NCBI GenBank assembly: GCA_017421025.1
Contig: JAFQME010000025.1
Coordinates: 1-38,091 of the forward strand
DNA: 38,091 nt
Source of the DNA: Oscillospiraceae bacterium
GTDB taxonomy: Bacteria > Bacillota > Clostridia > Oscillospirales > JAAYXM01
Reading direction: 5' to 3'
Shown: piece after piece, positions 1 to 8,840 of the stretch
How positions within the stretch are numbered: the stretch's first letter is position 1
Layout of the letters: the number at the start of each line of letters is the position of its first letter
Notes under the pieces: model-generated
Database searches by the model: none
Seen by the model: the letters and a program-made list of their open reading frames with translations, nothing else
Told to the model about the DNA's origin: nothing
Made by a program: the position numbers and the translations under genes

Positions 1-254
<254 letters not shown>

Positions 255-292
255 TTATTTTTTGCCTTGAAAGCATTTTTTTCGCAACTTAC

Positions 293-321
293 ATTGTAAC
301 ATGATATTTCTCATCTGTAAA
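293..321 (-). promoter_or_regulatory. Promoter of nifJ
   Basis: On the minus strand TTTACA (-35) is followed after 17 bases by TACAAT (-10). Five of six bases match consensus in each box, and the spacing is ideal. It lies about 54 bases upstream of the nifJ start. Confidence 0.7.
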
Positions 322-382
322 CCACTATTTTTTACAAAAATCATCTATTTTCCGCATACAGTCATTCCAAAATGTCATGTAC

Positions 383-411
383 TTGTGTTTTTTTCGGAAT
401 CGGAGTATGAT
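383..411 (+). promoter_or_regulatory. Promoter of comM
   Basis: TTGTGT and TATGAT are separated by 17 bases, and the -10 box ends 32 bases before the TTG start of comM. It is divergent from the nifJ promoter. Confidence 0.55.
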
Positions 412-443
412 ATTGGTAAGAAAAAAGGAAATGGGGTGGCGAG

Positions 444-1946
444 TTGCTGTCACAAGTTGGTAGTATGGGTGTGCTCGGAATCGAGGGGTTTCCTGTGGAA
501 GTGCAGACCGATGTCTCAAGCGGACTTCCCATGTTTGAAGTGGTCGGGCTTCCCGATAATGCGGTCAAAGAATCCCGAGAGCGTGTGCGTGCTGCAATCA
601 AGAATTGCGAGCTGGAATTTCCCACGCGCAGAATCACGGTCAACCTCGCACCGGCAGACCGCAAAAAAGAAGGTGCGCTTTATGACCTTCCCATCCTGCT
701 CGGAATCCTGTCGGCAAGCGGTCAACTTGGCAAACTTCCCAACGATGCAATCTTCCTTGGCGAAGTATCGCTGGACGGAAGTCTGCGCCGTGTTTCCGGA
801 GTGCTCCCCATGGCATTGGAAGCACGCAAACAGGGGTATCAGACGGTCTTTCTGCCCCGTGAGAATGCGAGAGAAGCGACTCTTGCGGAAGGGCTTACCG
901 TCTACGGCATCAGCCATGTCAAAGAACTGCTTGCCCATTTTGCGGGAGAGACCGTTTTGACGCCCGAATCCCCGTGGGTGCCCACCGCACAGGTGGCGGA
1001 TGTCCCGGATTTCGGAGATGTGTGCGGGCAGGAGAATATCAAACGTGCGGTGGAGATTGCCGCAGTCGGTGGTCACAACATTCTGCTGGTCGGGCCGCCG
1101 GGCGGAGGTAAGAGTATGATTGCACGCCGCATCCCCGGTATTTTGCCGAATCTGAGCCACGAAGAAGCGCTTGAAAGCACCGCCATTCATTCGGTGCGTG
1201 GGCTGGTACGGGAAGATGCACCGCTGCTGTGCGAACGTCCCTTCCGCAGTCCGCATCCCAAAATGTCCGCCATGGGAATGACCGGCGGCGGCCGTGTGCC
1301 ACAGCCGGGCGAAATCTCGCTTGCTCATAACGGAGTGCTGTTTTTAGACGAATTCCCCGAGTTTGCACCCTCGGTTTTGGAGAGTTTGCGCCAGCCGCTT
1401 GAGGATGGAGAAATCACCATCTCCCGTGTCGCCGGGACCCTCACATACCCCGCCGAATTCATGCTGGTGTGTGCGATGAACCCTTGTAAATGCGGATGGT
1501 ATGGCTATTCGGAAAAATGCCATTGTACTCCACGCATGGTGGAGCAATACCGCAAACGTATTTCGGGTCCGCTGATGGACCGTATTGATATGCACGTCCA
1601 AGTCCCCATGGTGCAGTATGAGGATATGATTCGCCCGGGAAGCGGGGAAAGTTCTGCCACCATTCGGGCACGCATCAATTCTGTGCGTGAGAGAATCGCA
1701 CCTCGCTTTGAGGGAACCGGGGTTTCCTGCAACGCCCGCATGACCCCGAAACTCTTGCAGGAACATTGTGTGTTGGATGAAAAAGCAAGTGCGTTGATGA
1801 AAAAAGCCTATGAGAGAATGGGACTTACCGCACGGTCGTATACCAAAATTCTGCGTGTGGCGAGAACCATTGCGGATATGGCAGGCAGTAAAAACATCGA
1901 AATGCCCCACCTCGCCGAAGCAATTCAATACCGAACCATGGAATAA
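444..1946 (+). CDS. comM: ComM/YifB family Mg-chelatase-like AAA+ ATPase
   Basis: A 500-residue protein of the usual length for the YifB/ComM family. ComM is a hexameric helicase that promotes branch migration when transformed DNA is integrated; in non-competent bacteria its role is less clear. The N-terminal domain carries the family blocks GLPDNAVKESRERVRAA and ITVNLAPADRKKEG (about residues 35-75). The Mg-chelatase AAA+ core has Walker A GPPGGGKS (about 216-223) and Walker B VLFLDEFPEF (about 297-306), and the C-terminal domain (about 400-500) ends with a LTARSYTKILRVARTIAD-type helix. The start is TTG at 444, with a GGGGTGG ribosome site; the frame is closed by a TAA at 417, and homology begins at the first residues. 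It is transcribed alone and ends at a terminator shared with the convergent MFS gene. Confidence 0.93.
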   Translation: MLSQVGSMGVLGIEGFPVEVQTDVSSGLPMFEVVGLPDNAVKESRERVRAAIKNCELEFPTRRITVNLAPADRKKEGALYDLPILLGILSASGQLGKLPNDAIFLGEVSLDGSLRRVSGVLPMALEARKQGYQTVFLPRENAREATLAEGLTVYGISHVKELLAHFAGETVLTPESPWVPTAQVADVPDFGDVCGQENIKRAVEIAAVGGHNILLVGPPGGGKSMIARRIPGILPNLSHEEALESTAIHSVRGLVREDAPLLCERPFRSPHPKMSAMGMTGGGRVPQPGEISLAHNGVLFLDEFPEFAPSVLESLRQPLEDGEITISRVAGTLTYPAEFMLVCAMNPCKCGWYGYSEKCHCTPRMVEQYRKRISGPLMDRIDMHVQVPMVQYEDMIRPGSGESSATIRARINSVRERIAPRFEGTGVSCNARMTPKLLQEHCVLDEKASALMKKAYERMGLTARSYTKILRVARTIADMAGSKNIEMPHLAEAIQYRTME

Positions 1947-2013
1947 AAGAAAGGCGTCATCCCTTAGGGAGAAATCGGTTTTGAACCGCCCTTTTCCGCA
2001 AATACTGCATCAA

Positions 2014-2048
2014 AAAGCACCGATATCCGACAGGATAATCGGTGCTTT
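2014..2048. terminator. Bidirectional intrinsic terminator between comM and the MFS gene
   Basis: AAAGCACCGAT (2014-2024) pairs with ATCGGTGCTTT (2038-2048), and an inner ATCC/GGAT extends the stem around a GACA loop. The T-rich tract CTTTTATTCTTT follows on the plus strand, and TTTTT follows on the minus strand. Confidence 0.85.
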
Positions 2049-2051
2049 CTT

Positions 2052-3260
2052 TTATTCTTTCATTTGTTTTTCCCACGGCTTTGCAATGGCAAAACAGATG
2101 GCGGTGCCGACGAGTGCGACAACAAACCAAGTGAACATGGTTACACTCCAGCCAAAGAGTTCGGAAATCAGAGCAACACCGTAAGTGGACAGAGCACTTC
2201 CCACATAAACGCTGGAATTGATGACGCCCGAAACCGTGGAGATATTCCCTCGATTCTGGAAAAACGGGGGGAGCATGGTGGTAATCATCATGTTGGTACC
2301 GTGCATCGCCCCGGTCATAAATGCTGAGAAGAGAACGGACAAAAATGCGTTCTTCCCGGTAAAGAGAAACAGTCCGAATGCGGAAATCGTGCCGAAGAGG
2401 AAAATGATGCTTGTGCAGGTGATCGGGTTTTTGAGGCGAGTGGTATATAGTCTGAGGGTAATATGATAACAAAGCAGACTAAACAGCGGCAGAATGACCC
2501 CGGTCAAAATTGCAGCGGCATTTCCGATGCGGTACGTGTCTGCAATATAGGTGGGCATCCATGTGGTTGCCCCGTCACGCAAAAGTCCTTGCAGCATTGC
2601 AGCAAGCAGCACCGCAAACAGAAGCGGGGTGAGAAGCCGTGATTTCGGTACAACTTGTTCGGTCTTAACGGCAGGGGTCGGCTCAACTCGCTCCACGTCG
2701 GGGCAGGTTTTCAGCCAAACAAGGAGCATGAGAATTCCGCAGCCTGCGGAGAAGAGGAACATCGCCTTCCAATGAAACAGCGTGATGAGAATCGGTGCAA
2801 TCAGATAGACTGCAATCGTGCCAAAGGAAACGCCCCAAGATACTTTGGTCACCGAGCGCTTGTAATCCTCGGGCGTGAGGTGATAGGTGAGCAGGCGTAC
2901 CAGCGGCGGCCACATCAGTGCCTGCGCAAAGCCGTTTACGCACCAAACCGCCAGCATCTGATACGGGCTTGTGCAAATCGGGATGAGCAGGTTCATGGAA
3001 ATCGTGAGCAAAAACCCGAGCGCAATCAGTTTTTTCGGGGAGAAACGGTCTCCCAAAATTCCGCTGATGATCTGCCCGGAACCGTAAGTGATGAAGCTTC
3101 CGGTGAGTGCCATAGAGAGCAGGGTGCGGGGAAAACCGGTTTCGGTTTCCATTTCCGCAATCACCGCACCGTAATTGATGCGGGTGATATAACTCACCAT
3201 ATACGTCATCATAAAGAGAAACGTCAACTTCGTGATTTGTTTTTTGTCTTGTAATTTCAT
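2052..3260 (-). CDS. MFS transporter, OPA/GlpT-like branch
   Basis: A 402-residue integral membrane protein of the major facilitator superfamily with about 12 predicted transmembrane segments. The N-terminus (YMVSYITRINYGAVIAEM) and the loop GSGQIISGILGDRFSPKK between helices 2 and 3 (the MFS motif A region, G-x3-D-R-x-S-x-K/R) resemble the organophosphate:phosphate antiporter branch (GlpT, UhpT, UhpC-like). The substrate cannot be read from the sequence. The start is the ATG at 3260, preceded by AAAGGAGT at suitable spacing. It is transcribed alone, convergent with comM and divergent from the GntR-ABC cassette. A link to that cassette is not evident. Confidence 0.82.
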   Translation of the reverse strand: MKLQDKKQITKLTFLFMMTYMVSYITRINYGAVIAEMETETGFPRTLLSMALTGSFITYGSGQIISGILGDRFSPKKLIALGFLLTISMNLLIPICTSPYQMLAVWCVNGFAQALMWPPLVRLLTYHLTPEDYKRSVTKVSWGVSFGTIAVYLIAPILITLFHWKAMFLFSAGCGILMLLVWLKTCPDVERVEPTPAVKTEQVVPKSRLLTPLLFAVLLAAMLQGLLRDGATTWMPTYIADTYRIGNAAAILTGVILPLFSLLCYHITLRLYTTRLKNPITCTSIIFLFGTISAFGLFLFTGKNAFLSVLFSAFMTGAMHGTNMMITTMLPPFFQNRGNISTVSGVINSSVYVGSALSTYGVALISELFGWSVTMFTWFVVALVGTAICFAIAKPWEKQMKE

Positions 3261-3334
3261 AAAAACCCGACTCCTTTAACCAGGAAAATAATAGCCTCTT
3301 TGCGAAAATTTGTCAATGACTTCCGGGAAAAGTA

Positions 3335-3363
3335 TTGACAGGAACTGTATGGCATGGTATATT
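3335..3363 (+). promoter_or_regulatory. Promoter of the GntR-ABC cassette
   Basis: A perfect TTGACA -35 box, 17 bases, then TATATT as the -10 box. It is one of the strongest promoters in the window, and an operator-like dyad follows immediately. Confidence 0.8.
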
Positions 3364-3390
3364 AACTGTACTAATACGACTAATACAGTT
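3364..3390 (+). promoter_or_regulatory. Operator for the YtrA-type GntR repressor
   Basis: AACTGTA (3364-3370) and TACAGTT (3384-3390) form an inverted repeat. Inside it CTAATAC occurs twice as a direct repeat (3371-3377 and 3380-3386). The site sits just after the -10 box and just before the ribosome site, where a bound repressor would block transcription. YtrA-type regulators are known to autoregulate from such positions; binding by the adjacent gene product is inferred. Confidence 0.65.
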
Positions 3391-3404
3391 TGGGAGGTGA
3401 TACG

Positions 3405-3785
3405 ATGATCCATCCGGATTATAAAAGCGGAAAGACCTTGCATGAGCAAATCGAAGACGAGATCAAGCGACTCATTGTGAGCGGAGCATGGCAGGCGGAT
3501 GAACAGCTTCCGTCAGTGCGTGAACTTTCGGTGCAGCTCACGGTAAACCCGAATACGGTCCAACGAGCTTACAAGCAGTTGGAGCAGGATGGGTTCATTT
3601 ACAGTATCAAAGGAAAAGGAAATTTTGTTGCTGCAGTTTCGCATGAGGACGGCAAAAAACGTCGGATTGAGCTTCAAACTGCTGTGCGGGAAGCGGTAAA
3701 AGAGCTCTGTTTCCTCGGAGAAGAGGAGCAGGTGCTCTTTGATTTGATCCATTCGATCTATGAAGAAAAGGAGGGGACAAAATGA
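3405..3785 (+). CDS. GntR-family transcriptional regulator, YtrA subfamily
   Basis: A 126-residue protein of the short YtrA type: an N-terminal winged helix-turn-helix with a short helical tail and no large effector domain. The diagnostic blocks are LHEQIEDEIKRLIVSGAW, DEQLPSVRELS and VNPNTVQRAYKQLEQDGFI (recognition helix), then a wing ending KGKGNFVA. The start is the ATG at 3405 behind GGGAGGTGA; a TTG at 3390 lies within the operator and has no ribosome site. Its stop overlaps the next gene by four bases (ATGA), so the two are translationally coupled. YtrA relatives repress ABC exporters that respond to cell-wall antibiotics, so this is the likely switch for the two downstream genes. Confidence 0.92.
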   Translation: MIHPDYKSGKTLHEQIEDEIKRLIVSGAWQADEQLPSVRELSVQLTVNPNTVQRAYKQLEQDGFIYSIKGKGNFVAAVSHEDGKKRRIELQTAVREAVKELCFLGEEEQVLFDLIHSIYEEKEGTK

Positions 3786-4681
3786 TCCGGGTAGAAGGTG
3801 TTACCAAATACTTTGAGGATTTTAAGGTGCTTGACGGTGTCTGCATGAATGTCCGCCGTGGCACGATTTATGGATTGGTCGGTCCCAATGGCGCCGGCAA
3901 GACAACACTCATCAACCATATTTGCGGTGTGCTCACCCCCAAAAACGGAACAATCACCGTGGGCGGGGAATCGGTCTATGAGAATGAGAACATCAAAAAA
4001 CGAGTGCTGAGTATTTCGGACGATTGGTTTTATTACGGGACTTTCACCATCCGTGAAATGGCGAAGTTCTACCGCTCGGTGTATCCGAATTTCAGCATGG
4101 AACGCTACAACGCCATCAAAGACGTGTTCAAAATCGATGAAAAACGTCAGATTCGAAAACTCTCCAAAGGAATGAAAAAGCAAGTCGCATTTTGGCTGTC
4201 CCTTTCCGCCATGCCCGAGGTGCTGATTTTAGACGAGCCGCTTGACGGACTCGACCCGGTGATGCGAAAACAAGTGCTTTCCCTTGTGATTGCGGATGTG
4301 GCAGACCGAGGCATGACCGTTTTGGTCTCTTCGCACAACCTGCGTGAACTGGAGGACATCTGCGATTGGGTGGGCATCATCCATGAAGGACGTATGATTT
4401 TGGAACGTCCGCTCGATGACCTCAAGGGCAACGTCCATAAATACCAGGTCATGCTCACCGCAGAGTCTGCCGAGGAATTAAAGCAAAGCGAGTCCGTGCT
4501 GCATCTCTCTCATACCGGTTCGGTTTACAACGTGATTTTGCGTGGAGATGCGGAGAAACATGACCTCCGGATGCAGGAACTCTCGCCGAATCTGTGTGAG
4601 CGGGTGAGTCTGACGCTTGAAGAAGTTTTCATTTATGAGTTGGGAGGTTTGGGCTATGACATCCAGAACATCTTGGTTTAA
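3782..4681 (+). CDS. ABC transporter ATP-binding protein (YtrB-like)
   Basis: A 299-residue ATPase that powers the permease encoded next. Walker A is GPNGAGKT (34-41), the signature is LSKGMKKQ, Walker B with the catalytic glutamate is LILDEPLDGLDP (about 148-159), and the switch histidine is in SSHNL. The LSKGM form of the signature is typical of the ABC-2/YtrB group of exporters. The C-terminal 90 residues form a small extra domain found in this group. It starts at the ATG that overlaps the GntR stop. The gene ends inside the beginning of the permease gene (26-base overlap), which makes the three genes a coupled operon. Confidence 0.92.
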   Translation: MIRVEGVTKYFEDFKVLDGVCMNVRRGTIYGLVGPNGAGKTTLINHICGVLTPKNGTITVGGESVYENENIKKRVLSISDDWFYYGTFTIREMAKFYRSVYPNFSMERYNAIKDVFKIDEKRQIRKLSKGMKKQVAFWLSLSAMPEVLILDEPLDGLDPVMRKQVLSLVIADVADRGMTVLVSSHNLRELEDICDWVGIIHEGRMILERPLDDLKGNVHKYQVMLTAESAEELKQSESVLHLSHTGSVYNVILRGDAEKHDLRMQELSPNLCERVSLTLEEVFIYELGGLGYDIQNILV

Positions 4682-6686
4682 CAAAGGAATCTACCGCTCC
4701 AACCTGCGTCGCTTTGCGTGGGGCAGCGTGCTTTATACCATTCTGTTGTTTCTGATCACCGTCCTGCCCGTGCTCTTTATCGTGAGACCCGAATCCCATT
4801 GGATTTTAAATGATGAACGTCATCACAGTTTACTTTTGGTGGATTCGTATCTCTATCTCCCGATTCTGGCAGCACTGGTTGTCCCAACGGTTGTGGCACT
4901 CCTCTCGTTTCGTTTTGTCCATTCCAAAAAGACATCGGTGTTTCTCCATAGCTTGCCGATTTCACGCAAAGGCATTTTCGTTTCCACGCTTCTTGCCGAT
5001 TTCACACTGATGGCAGTCCCCGTGGTGGTAAACGGAATCCTGCTCGCCATCCTCTCACTTTGTGGCTATGGAATGCTCTTTGGCTTGGGTTCTTGCCTGG
5101 TTTGGGCTGCACTCAATCTGCTTGCGCAAGTACTCATGTTCTCGGTTGCCGCCTTTGCTTGTATGCTCACCGGCAATACTTTTGCGGCTGTGGTGTTAAA
5201 CGCACTCGTCCATCTTCTTATGCTCGTGACCGCAGCAAGCTTCTCCTCCCTCTCGCAGGCGTTCCTCTACGGTTTCTATAACCAAAACGAATTTTTGAAT
5301 GCCACCGTAGAATGGAACTTTGTGGCGTATCTCATCGGGATGTGCGAGAACTTCCCCTATGAGAATTTTGCATGGGGAAAACTTCTTCTCATGCTGGTCT
5401 GTGCAGGTGTGCTGTATTTCCTCTCCTGGCTTCTGTACCGTGCAAGACGGCTTGAAACCGCCGAAGATGTGGCAGGTTATCGGTGCTTAAACCCCATCTT
5501 CAAATACCTGGTCACATTCCTTGCTGCTCTCGGCACCTTTGCCATCTCTTGCTACGGAATCGGCGAAACCCCCACGTTTTGCATCCTCATCGTGGGCATC
5601 ATCAGCGTGGTGGTCTACTTCGCAAGCGAGATGATTCTCAAAAAGAGCATGAAAGTATGGCGGTCCTACAAAGGGTATCTGGTATTTGCAGCAGCATTCA
5701 CCGCCATGTCCTGCATCTTCGCCTTTACCTCCTTCTTCGGCTATGAAACCCGTGTTCCGAGTTTGGAGGATGTGGAATCGGTTGCGGTCTATCAGTTCCA
5801 AAAACCAGAGGACACACCGTATGTGACCGACCCCGGGGTTTTGGAAGCGGCGATAAAAGCGCATGCCGAAATCGTAAAAAAAGACAACATCTACCGTGTC
5901 AAACGTTACGACATCGAGCGTCAATTTGACCTGCAGCTGCGCTACCGACTCAAAAACGGAAGAGAACTTACCCGTGCCTATATCGTGAGTGAAACGTTCT
6001 TCTTTGAGGTCATGCAGAAACTGTATGCCTCTCAGGAATACAAGCAGAAAAACATCGACTTGTTCACTGCGGATATCGGGCGCATTTATGGGGTGGAACT
6101 CGCAAACGGAGTACGTTTGAAAGCGGAAGAAATGGAAGAGTTCTTAACCTGTCTGCGCACGGATTTATCTGAAGTGAACTATGCGGCGGTCCATTCCCAC
6201 GAACAGTGGAACTGTGGGGTTTATGTGGAATATATCCCAACCAAAGACATTGGAAGAGTTACCGAAGGACACGAAATCTACACGGTCCACCAGCGCATCA
6301 ACGCAAGTTTTACCAAAACCATCTCTTGGCTTCGTGAACACGGATATCTCCGGTCGCTCATTTCAAACTGGAATTATGAACTCGCACTGCTCACCGCAGA
6401 ACAGTGGGAGGAGTATAACCGCCTCCCTGAAACGGCAACCGATGCAAAATCGGTAGCTGTTAAAGAGATGAAAAAAATCTCGGAACTGACCGGGGTCAAA
6501 CAGGTGAAAGAGGAAAATACCAAATTGAGTGTCTATACACTGATGGTGACCGCACCAATGCCGTTTGAACCAAACCGTGAGTATGCATACTATCTGTGCC
6601 GTATTGATGAACAAGGCTATGTGTTCAAACTCGCCGCATTCTACGACACCCCGGAAGTAGTCGCTCTCTACAACAGTCTTCCATAA
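4656..6686 (+). CDS. ABC-2 type transporter permease with large C-terminal soluble domain
   Basis: The start ATG at 4656 has GGGAGG eight bases upstream; the longer open frame inside the ABC gene is ignored. The 676-residue protein has two parts. Residues about 20-380 contain roughly ten hydrophobic segments, with SKKTSVFLHSLPISRKGIF as a cytoplasmic loop typical of clostridial YtrC/D-like permeases. After the last segment (near YLVFAAAFTAMSCIFAFTSF) comes a soluble part of about 300 residues, presumably extracellular, with charged sequence and no recognised catalytic motif. This layout matches Firmicutes permeases annotated with a C-terminal DUF6449-type domain (recalled, not searched). A single permease of this size probably works as a homodimer with the upstream ATPase. 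The substrate is unknown; envelope-stress or antibiotic export is inferred from the YtrA regulator. Confidence 0.82.
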   Translation: MTSRTSWFNKGIYRSNLRRFAWGSVLYTILLFLITVLPVLFIVRPESHWILNDERHHSLLLVDSYLYLPILAALVVPTVVALLSFRFVHSKKTSVFLHSLPISRKGIFVSTLLADFTLMAVPVVVNGILLAILSLCGYGMLFGLGSCLVWAALNLLAQVLMFSVAAFACMLTGNTFAAVVLNALVHLLMLVTAASFSSLSQAFLYGFYNQNEFLNATVEWNFVAYLIGMCENFPYENFAWGKLLLMLVCAGVLYFLSWLLYRARRLETAEDVAGYRCLNPIFKYLVTFLAALGTFAISCYGIGETPTFCILIVGIISVVVYFASEMILKKSMKVWRSYKGYLVFAAAFTAMSCIFAFTSFFGYETRVPSLEDVESVAVYQFQKPEDTPYVTDPGVLEAAIKAHAEIVKKDNIYRVKRYDIERQFDLQLRYRLKNGRELTRAYIVSETFFFEVMQKLYASQEYKQKNIDLFTADIGRIYGVELANGVRLKAEEMEEFLTCLRTDLSEVNYAAVHSHEQWNCGVYVEYIPTKDIGRVTEGHEIYTVHQRINASFTKTISWLREHGYLRSLISNWNYELALLTAEQWEEYNRLPETATDAKSVAVKEMKKISELTGVKQVKEENTKLSVYTLMVTAPMPFEPNREYAYYLCRIDEQGYVFKLAAFYDTPEVVALYNSLP

Positions 6687-6689
6687 GAA

Positions 6690-6717
6690 AAAGCCTGCAA
6701 CCAACGTTGCAGGCTTT
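6690..6717. terminator. Bidirectional intrinsic terminator between the ABC operon and metG
   Basis: AAGCCTGCAAC (6691-6701) pairs with GTTGCAGGCTT (6706-6716) around a four-base CAAC loop. Adjacent A and T runs on both sides serve the two convergent units. Confidence 0.8.
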
Positions 6718-6723
6718 AAATCT

Positions 6724-8655
6724 TTATCGAATCGGGCTTCCGGGTGCGATATCGGAGTCTAAGAACAGGACTTTTGCCGCATCGCCGTGGTCTGCCGCCA
6801 AAATCATGCCCTGGCTTTCCACACCGCAGAGTTTTGCGGGTTTTAAGTTTGCCACAAAGGTGACAGTCTTGCCGATCAGGTCGTCGGGCTTGTACCACTG
6901 CGCAATTCCCGAAACCACCTGACGGGTTTCACGGCCGAGGTCCACCTGCATCTTGAGCAGTTTCTTGGACTTCGGAACCGGTTCGCAGGACAGGATTTTT
7001 GCTGCACGGAGGTCCATGGAGCAGAAGGTGTCAAAATCGATCTCGTCCATGATTTCCGGGACATTCTTTGCAGCTTCTGCCTGTGCGGCAGCCGCCGCTT
7101 TTTCTGCAGCTTCCGCTTCAATGCGTGCCAATTCTGCCGGGATATCGATACGGGGGAAGAGGACATCGCCTTTCTTCACGCTGTAGCTTTCTTCCTTACC
7201 CCAAACGAGTGCGTCCCACGGCTGATGGGTGAGCCCCAACTGCTCGAGCATCTTTCCGGTGGTATCCGGCATTGCGGGCTCGATGAGGAGCGCCACCATA
7301 CGGAGCGCTTCACACAGGTTGTAAAGGACTGCAGCGAGACGGGGCTTATTTGCCTCGTCCTTTGCCAGTGCCCACGGCATGGTCTCGTCGATGTACTTAT
7401 TTGCACGGGAGATGAGTTGCCAAACCTGGCTGAGTGCATTCGGGAAGAGCATTTCGTCCATATCGGATTCATACTGCTTGACCACAGCCTCTGCCAAAAC
7501 CTTGAGTTCGTCATCAAGCGGTGCAGCTTCTCTCTCGGTCGGGAGTACGCCGTTAAAGTATTTCTCGGTCATGGCAACCGTGCGGGAGAGCAGGTTGCCG
7601 AGATCGTTTGCAAGGTCGGAGTTGATGCGGTTGAAGAGTGCTTCGTTGTTGAAAATACCGTCGGAACCAAACGGGACTTCACGGAGCAGGTAATAACGGA
7701 TGGCATCTACGCCGTAACGGTCACACAGCACCACCGGGTCAACCACGTTGCCCTTGGATTTGCTCATCTTGCCGCCATCCAGTAAGAGCCAACCGTGACC
7801 GAATACCTTCTTCGGGAGCGGGAGCCCCAAAGCCATGAGCATGATGGGCCAAATGATGGTGTGGAAACGCACGATTTCCTTACCCACCAAATGTACATCA
7901 GCCGGCCAGTATTTTGCAAAATCGGATTCATCGTCCGAACCGTAGCCCATAGCGGTGATATAGTTGGAGAGCGCATCGATCCAAACATAAACCACATGTC
8001 CCTCATCAAAGGTGACCGGGACACCCCAGGAGAAGGTGGTACGGGACACGCACAAGTCTTCCAAACCCGGCTTGATGAAGTTGTTCATCATTTCATTCAG
8101 ACGGGACTGCGGACTGCAAAATTCCGGATGCGCTTCCAGATGCGCAACCAGCTGGTCCTGATACTTGGAAAGGCGGAAGAAATAGCTTTCTTCCTTTGCA
8201 AGTTCTACCGGTCTGCCGCAATCCGGGCATTTGCCGTCCACCAACTGATGTTCCCCCCAGAAGGATTCGCACGGGGTGCAGTAATGCCCTTCGTATACAT
8301 TTTTATAAATATCGCCCTGGTCGTAGAGCTGCTTGAAGATCTTCTGTACCGCACGGACGTGCTGTTCGTCGGTGGTGCGGATGAAGCGGTCGTTGGAGAT
8401 GTTGAGCTTCTTCCAAAGTTCTTTGATCCCTGCAACGATTTCATCGACATACTCCTGCGGAGTGACCCCCTTCTTCTCGGCAAGACGAGCAATTTTCTGA
8501 CCGTGCTCGTCGGTACCGGTCAGGAACATGACATCGTATCCACGCAGGCGTTTGTATCTGGCTTCCGCATCTGCGGAAACGGTGGAATACGAATGCCCGA
8601 TATGGAGTTTGTCCGACGGATAGTAGATCGGAGTGGTAATATAAAACGGTTTCAT
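6724..8655 (-). CDS. metG: Methionyl-tRNA synthetase
   Basis: The protein attaches methionine to initiator and elongator tRNA-Met. It is a 643-residue class I synthetase with HIGH at 18-21 and KMSKS at 296-300. Two Cys pairs, C126/C129 and C143/C146, form the zinc knuckle of the connective peptide. An Ala/Glu-rich linker (about 505-535) leads to a C-terminal EMAP/Trbp111-like tRNA-binding domain (about 537-643, ending near VLFLDSDIAPGSPIR). The start is the ATG at 8655, because AAGGAGT lies eight bases upstream; the TTG at 8661 would be only two bases from that site. It is monocistronic, with its own promoter, and no T-box leader fits in the short 5' region. Confidence 0.97.
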   Translation of the reverse strand: MKPFYITTPIYYPSDKLHIGHSYSTVSADAEARYKRLRGYDVMFLTGTDEHGQKIARLAEKKGVTPQEYVDEIVAGIKELWKKLNISNDRFIRTTDEQHVRAVQKIFKQLYDQGDIYKNVYEGHYCTPCESFWGEHQLVDGKCPDCGRPVELAKEESYFFRLSKYQDQLVAHLEAHPEFCSPQSRLNEMMNNFIKPGLEDLCVSRTTFSWGVPVTFDEGHVVYVWIDALSNYITAMGYGSDDESDFAKYWPADVHLVGKEIVRFHTIIWPIMLMALGLPLPKKVFGHGWLLLDGGKMSKSKGNVVDPVVLCDRYGVDAIRYYLLREVPFGSDGIFNNEALFNRINSDLANDLGNLLSRTVAMTEKYFNGVLPTEREAAPLDDELKVLAEAVVKQYESDMDEMLFPNALSQVWQLISRANKYIDETMPWALAKDEANKPRLAAVLYNLCEALRMVALLIEPAMPDTTGKMLEQLGLTHQPWDALVWGKEESYSVKKGDVLFPRIDIPAELARIEAEAAEKAAAAAQAEAAKNVPEIMDEIDFDTFCSMDLRAAKILSCEPVPKSKKLLKMQVDLGRETRQVVSGIAQWYKPDDLIGKTVTFVANLKPAKLCGVESQGMILAADHGDAAKVLFLDSDIAPGSPIR

Positions 8656-8708
8656 TGGCAATTACTCCTTTGTATGGCAAAAAATTACCTTGATTTCTAT
8701 AATGAAAT

Positions 8709-8738
8709 AGTATATCATAACTCATACAGTTTCTGCAA
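8709..8738 (-). promoter_or_regulatory. Promoter of metG
   Basis: On the minus strand TTGCAG is followed after 18 bases by TATACT. The leader to the ATG is about 50 bases. Confidence 0.55.
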
Positions 8739-8775
8739 GCGTAACAATTGAGAAAAAATAGTAATCAAACTGTAA

Positions 8776-8804
8776 TTGCTTTTTCTTGATAAAAGAGTTA
8801 TACT
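8776..8804 (+). promoter_or_regulatory. Promoter of the VanW-family gene
   Basis: TTGCTT, a 17-base spacer, then TATACT, about 35 bases upstream of the start codon. It is divergent from metG. Confidence 0.55.
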
Positions 8805-8840
8805 TTGGATAGAATCGCAATTTTTGGGGAGAAAATGACT

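Noticed and set aside
516..1328. Minus-strand frame of 270 codons inside comM
   Set aside because: It overlaps the entire conserved comM frame, has no ribosome site and shows no family pattern.
8656..8740. T-box or S-box riboswitch before metG
   Set aside because: The leader is only about 50 bases and has no T-box or SAM-riboswitch elements.
7795..8751. Plus-strand frame of 318 codons
   Set aside because: It is antisense to metG and has no recognisable domain.
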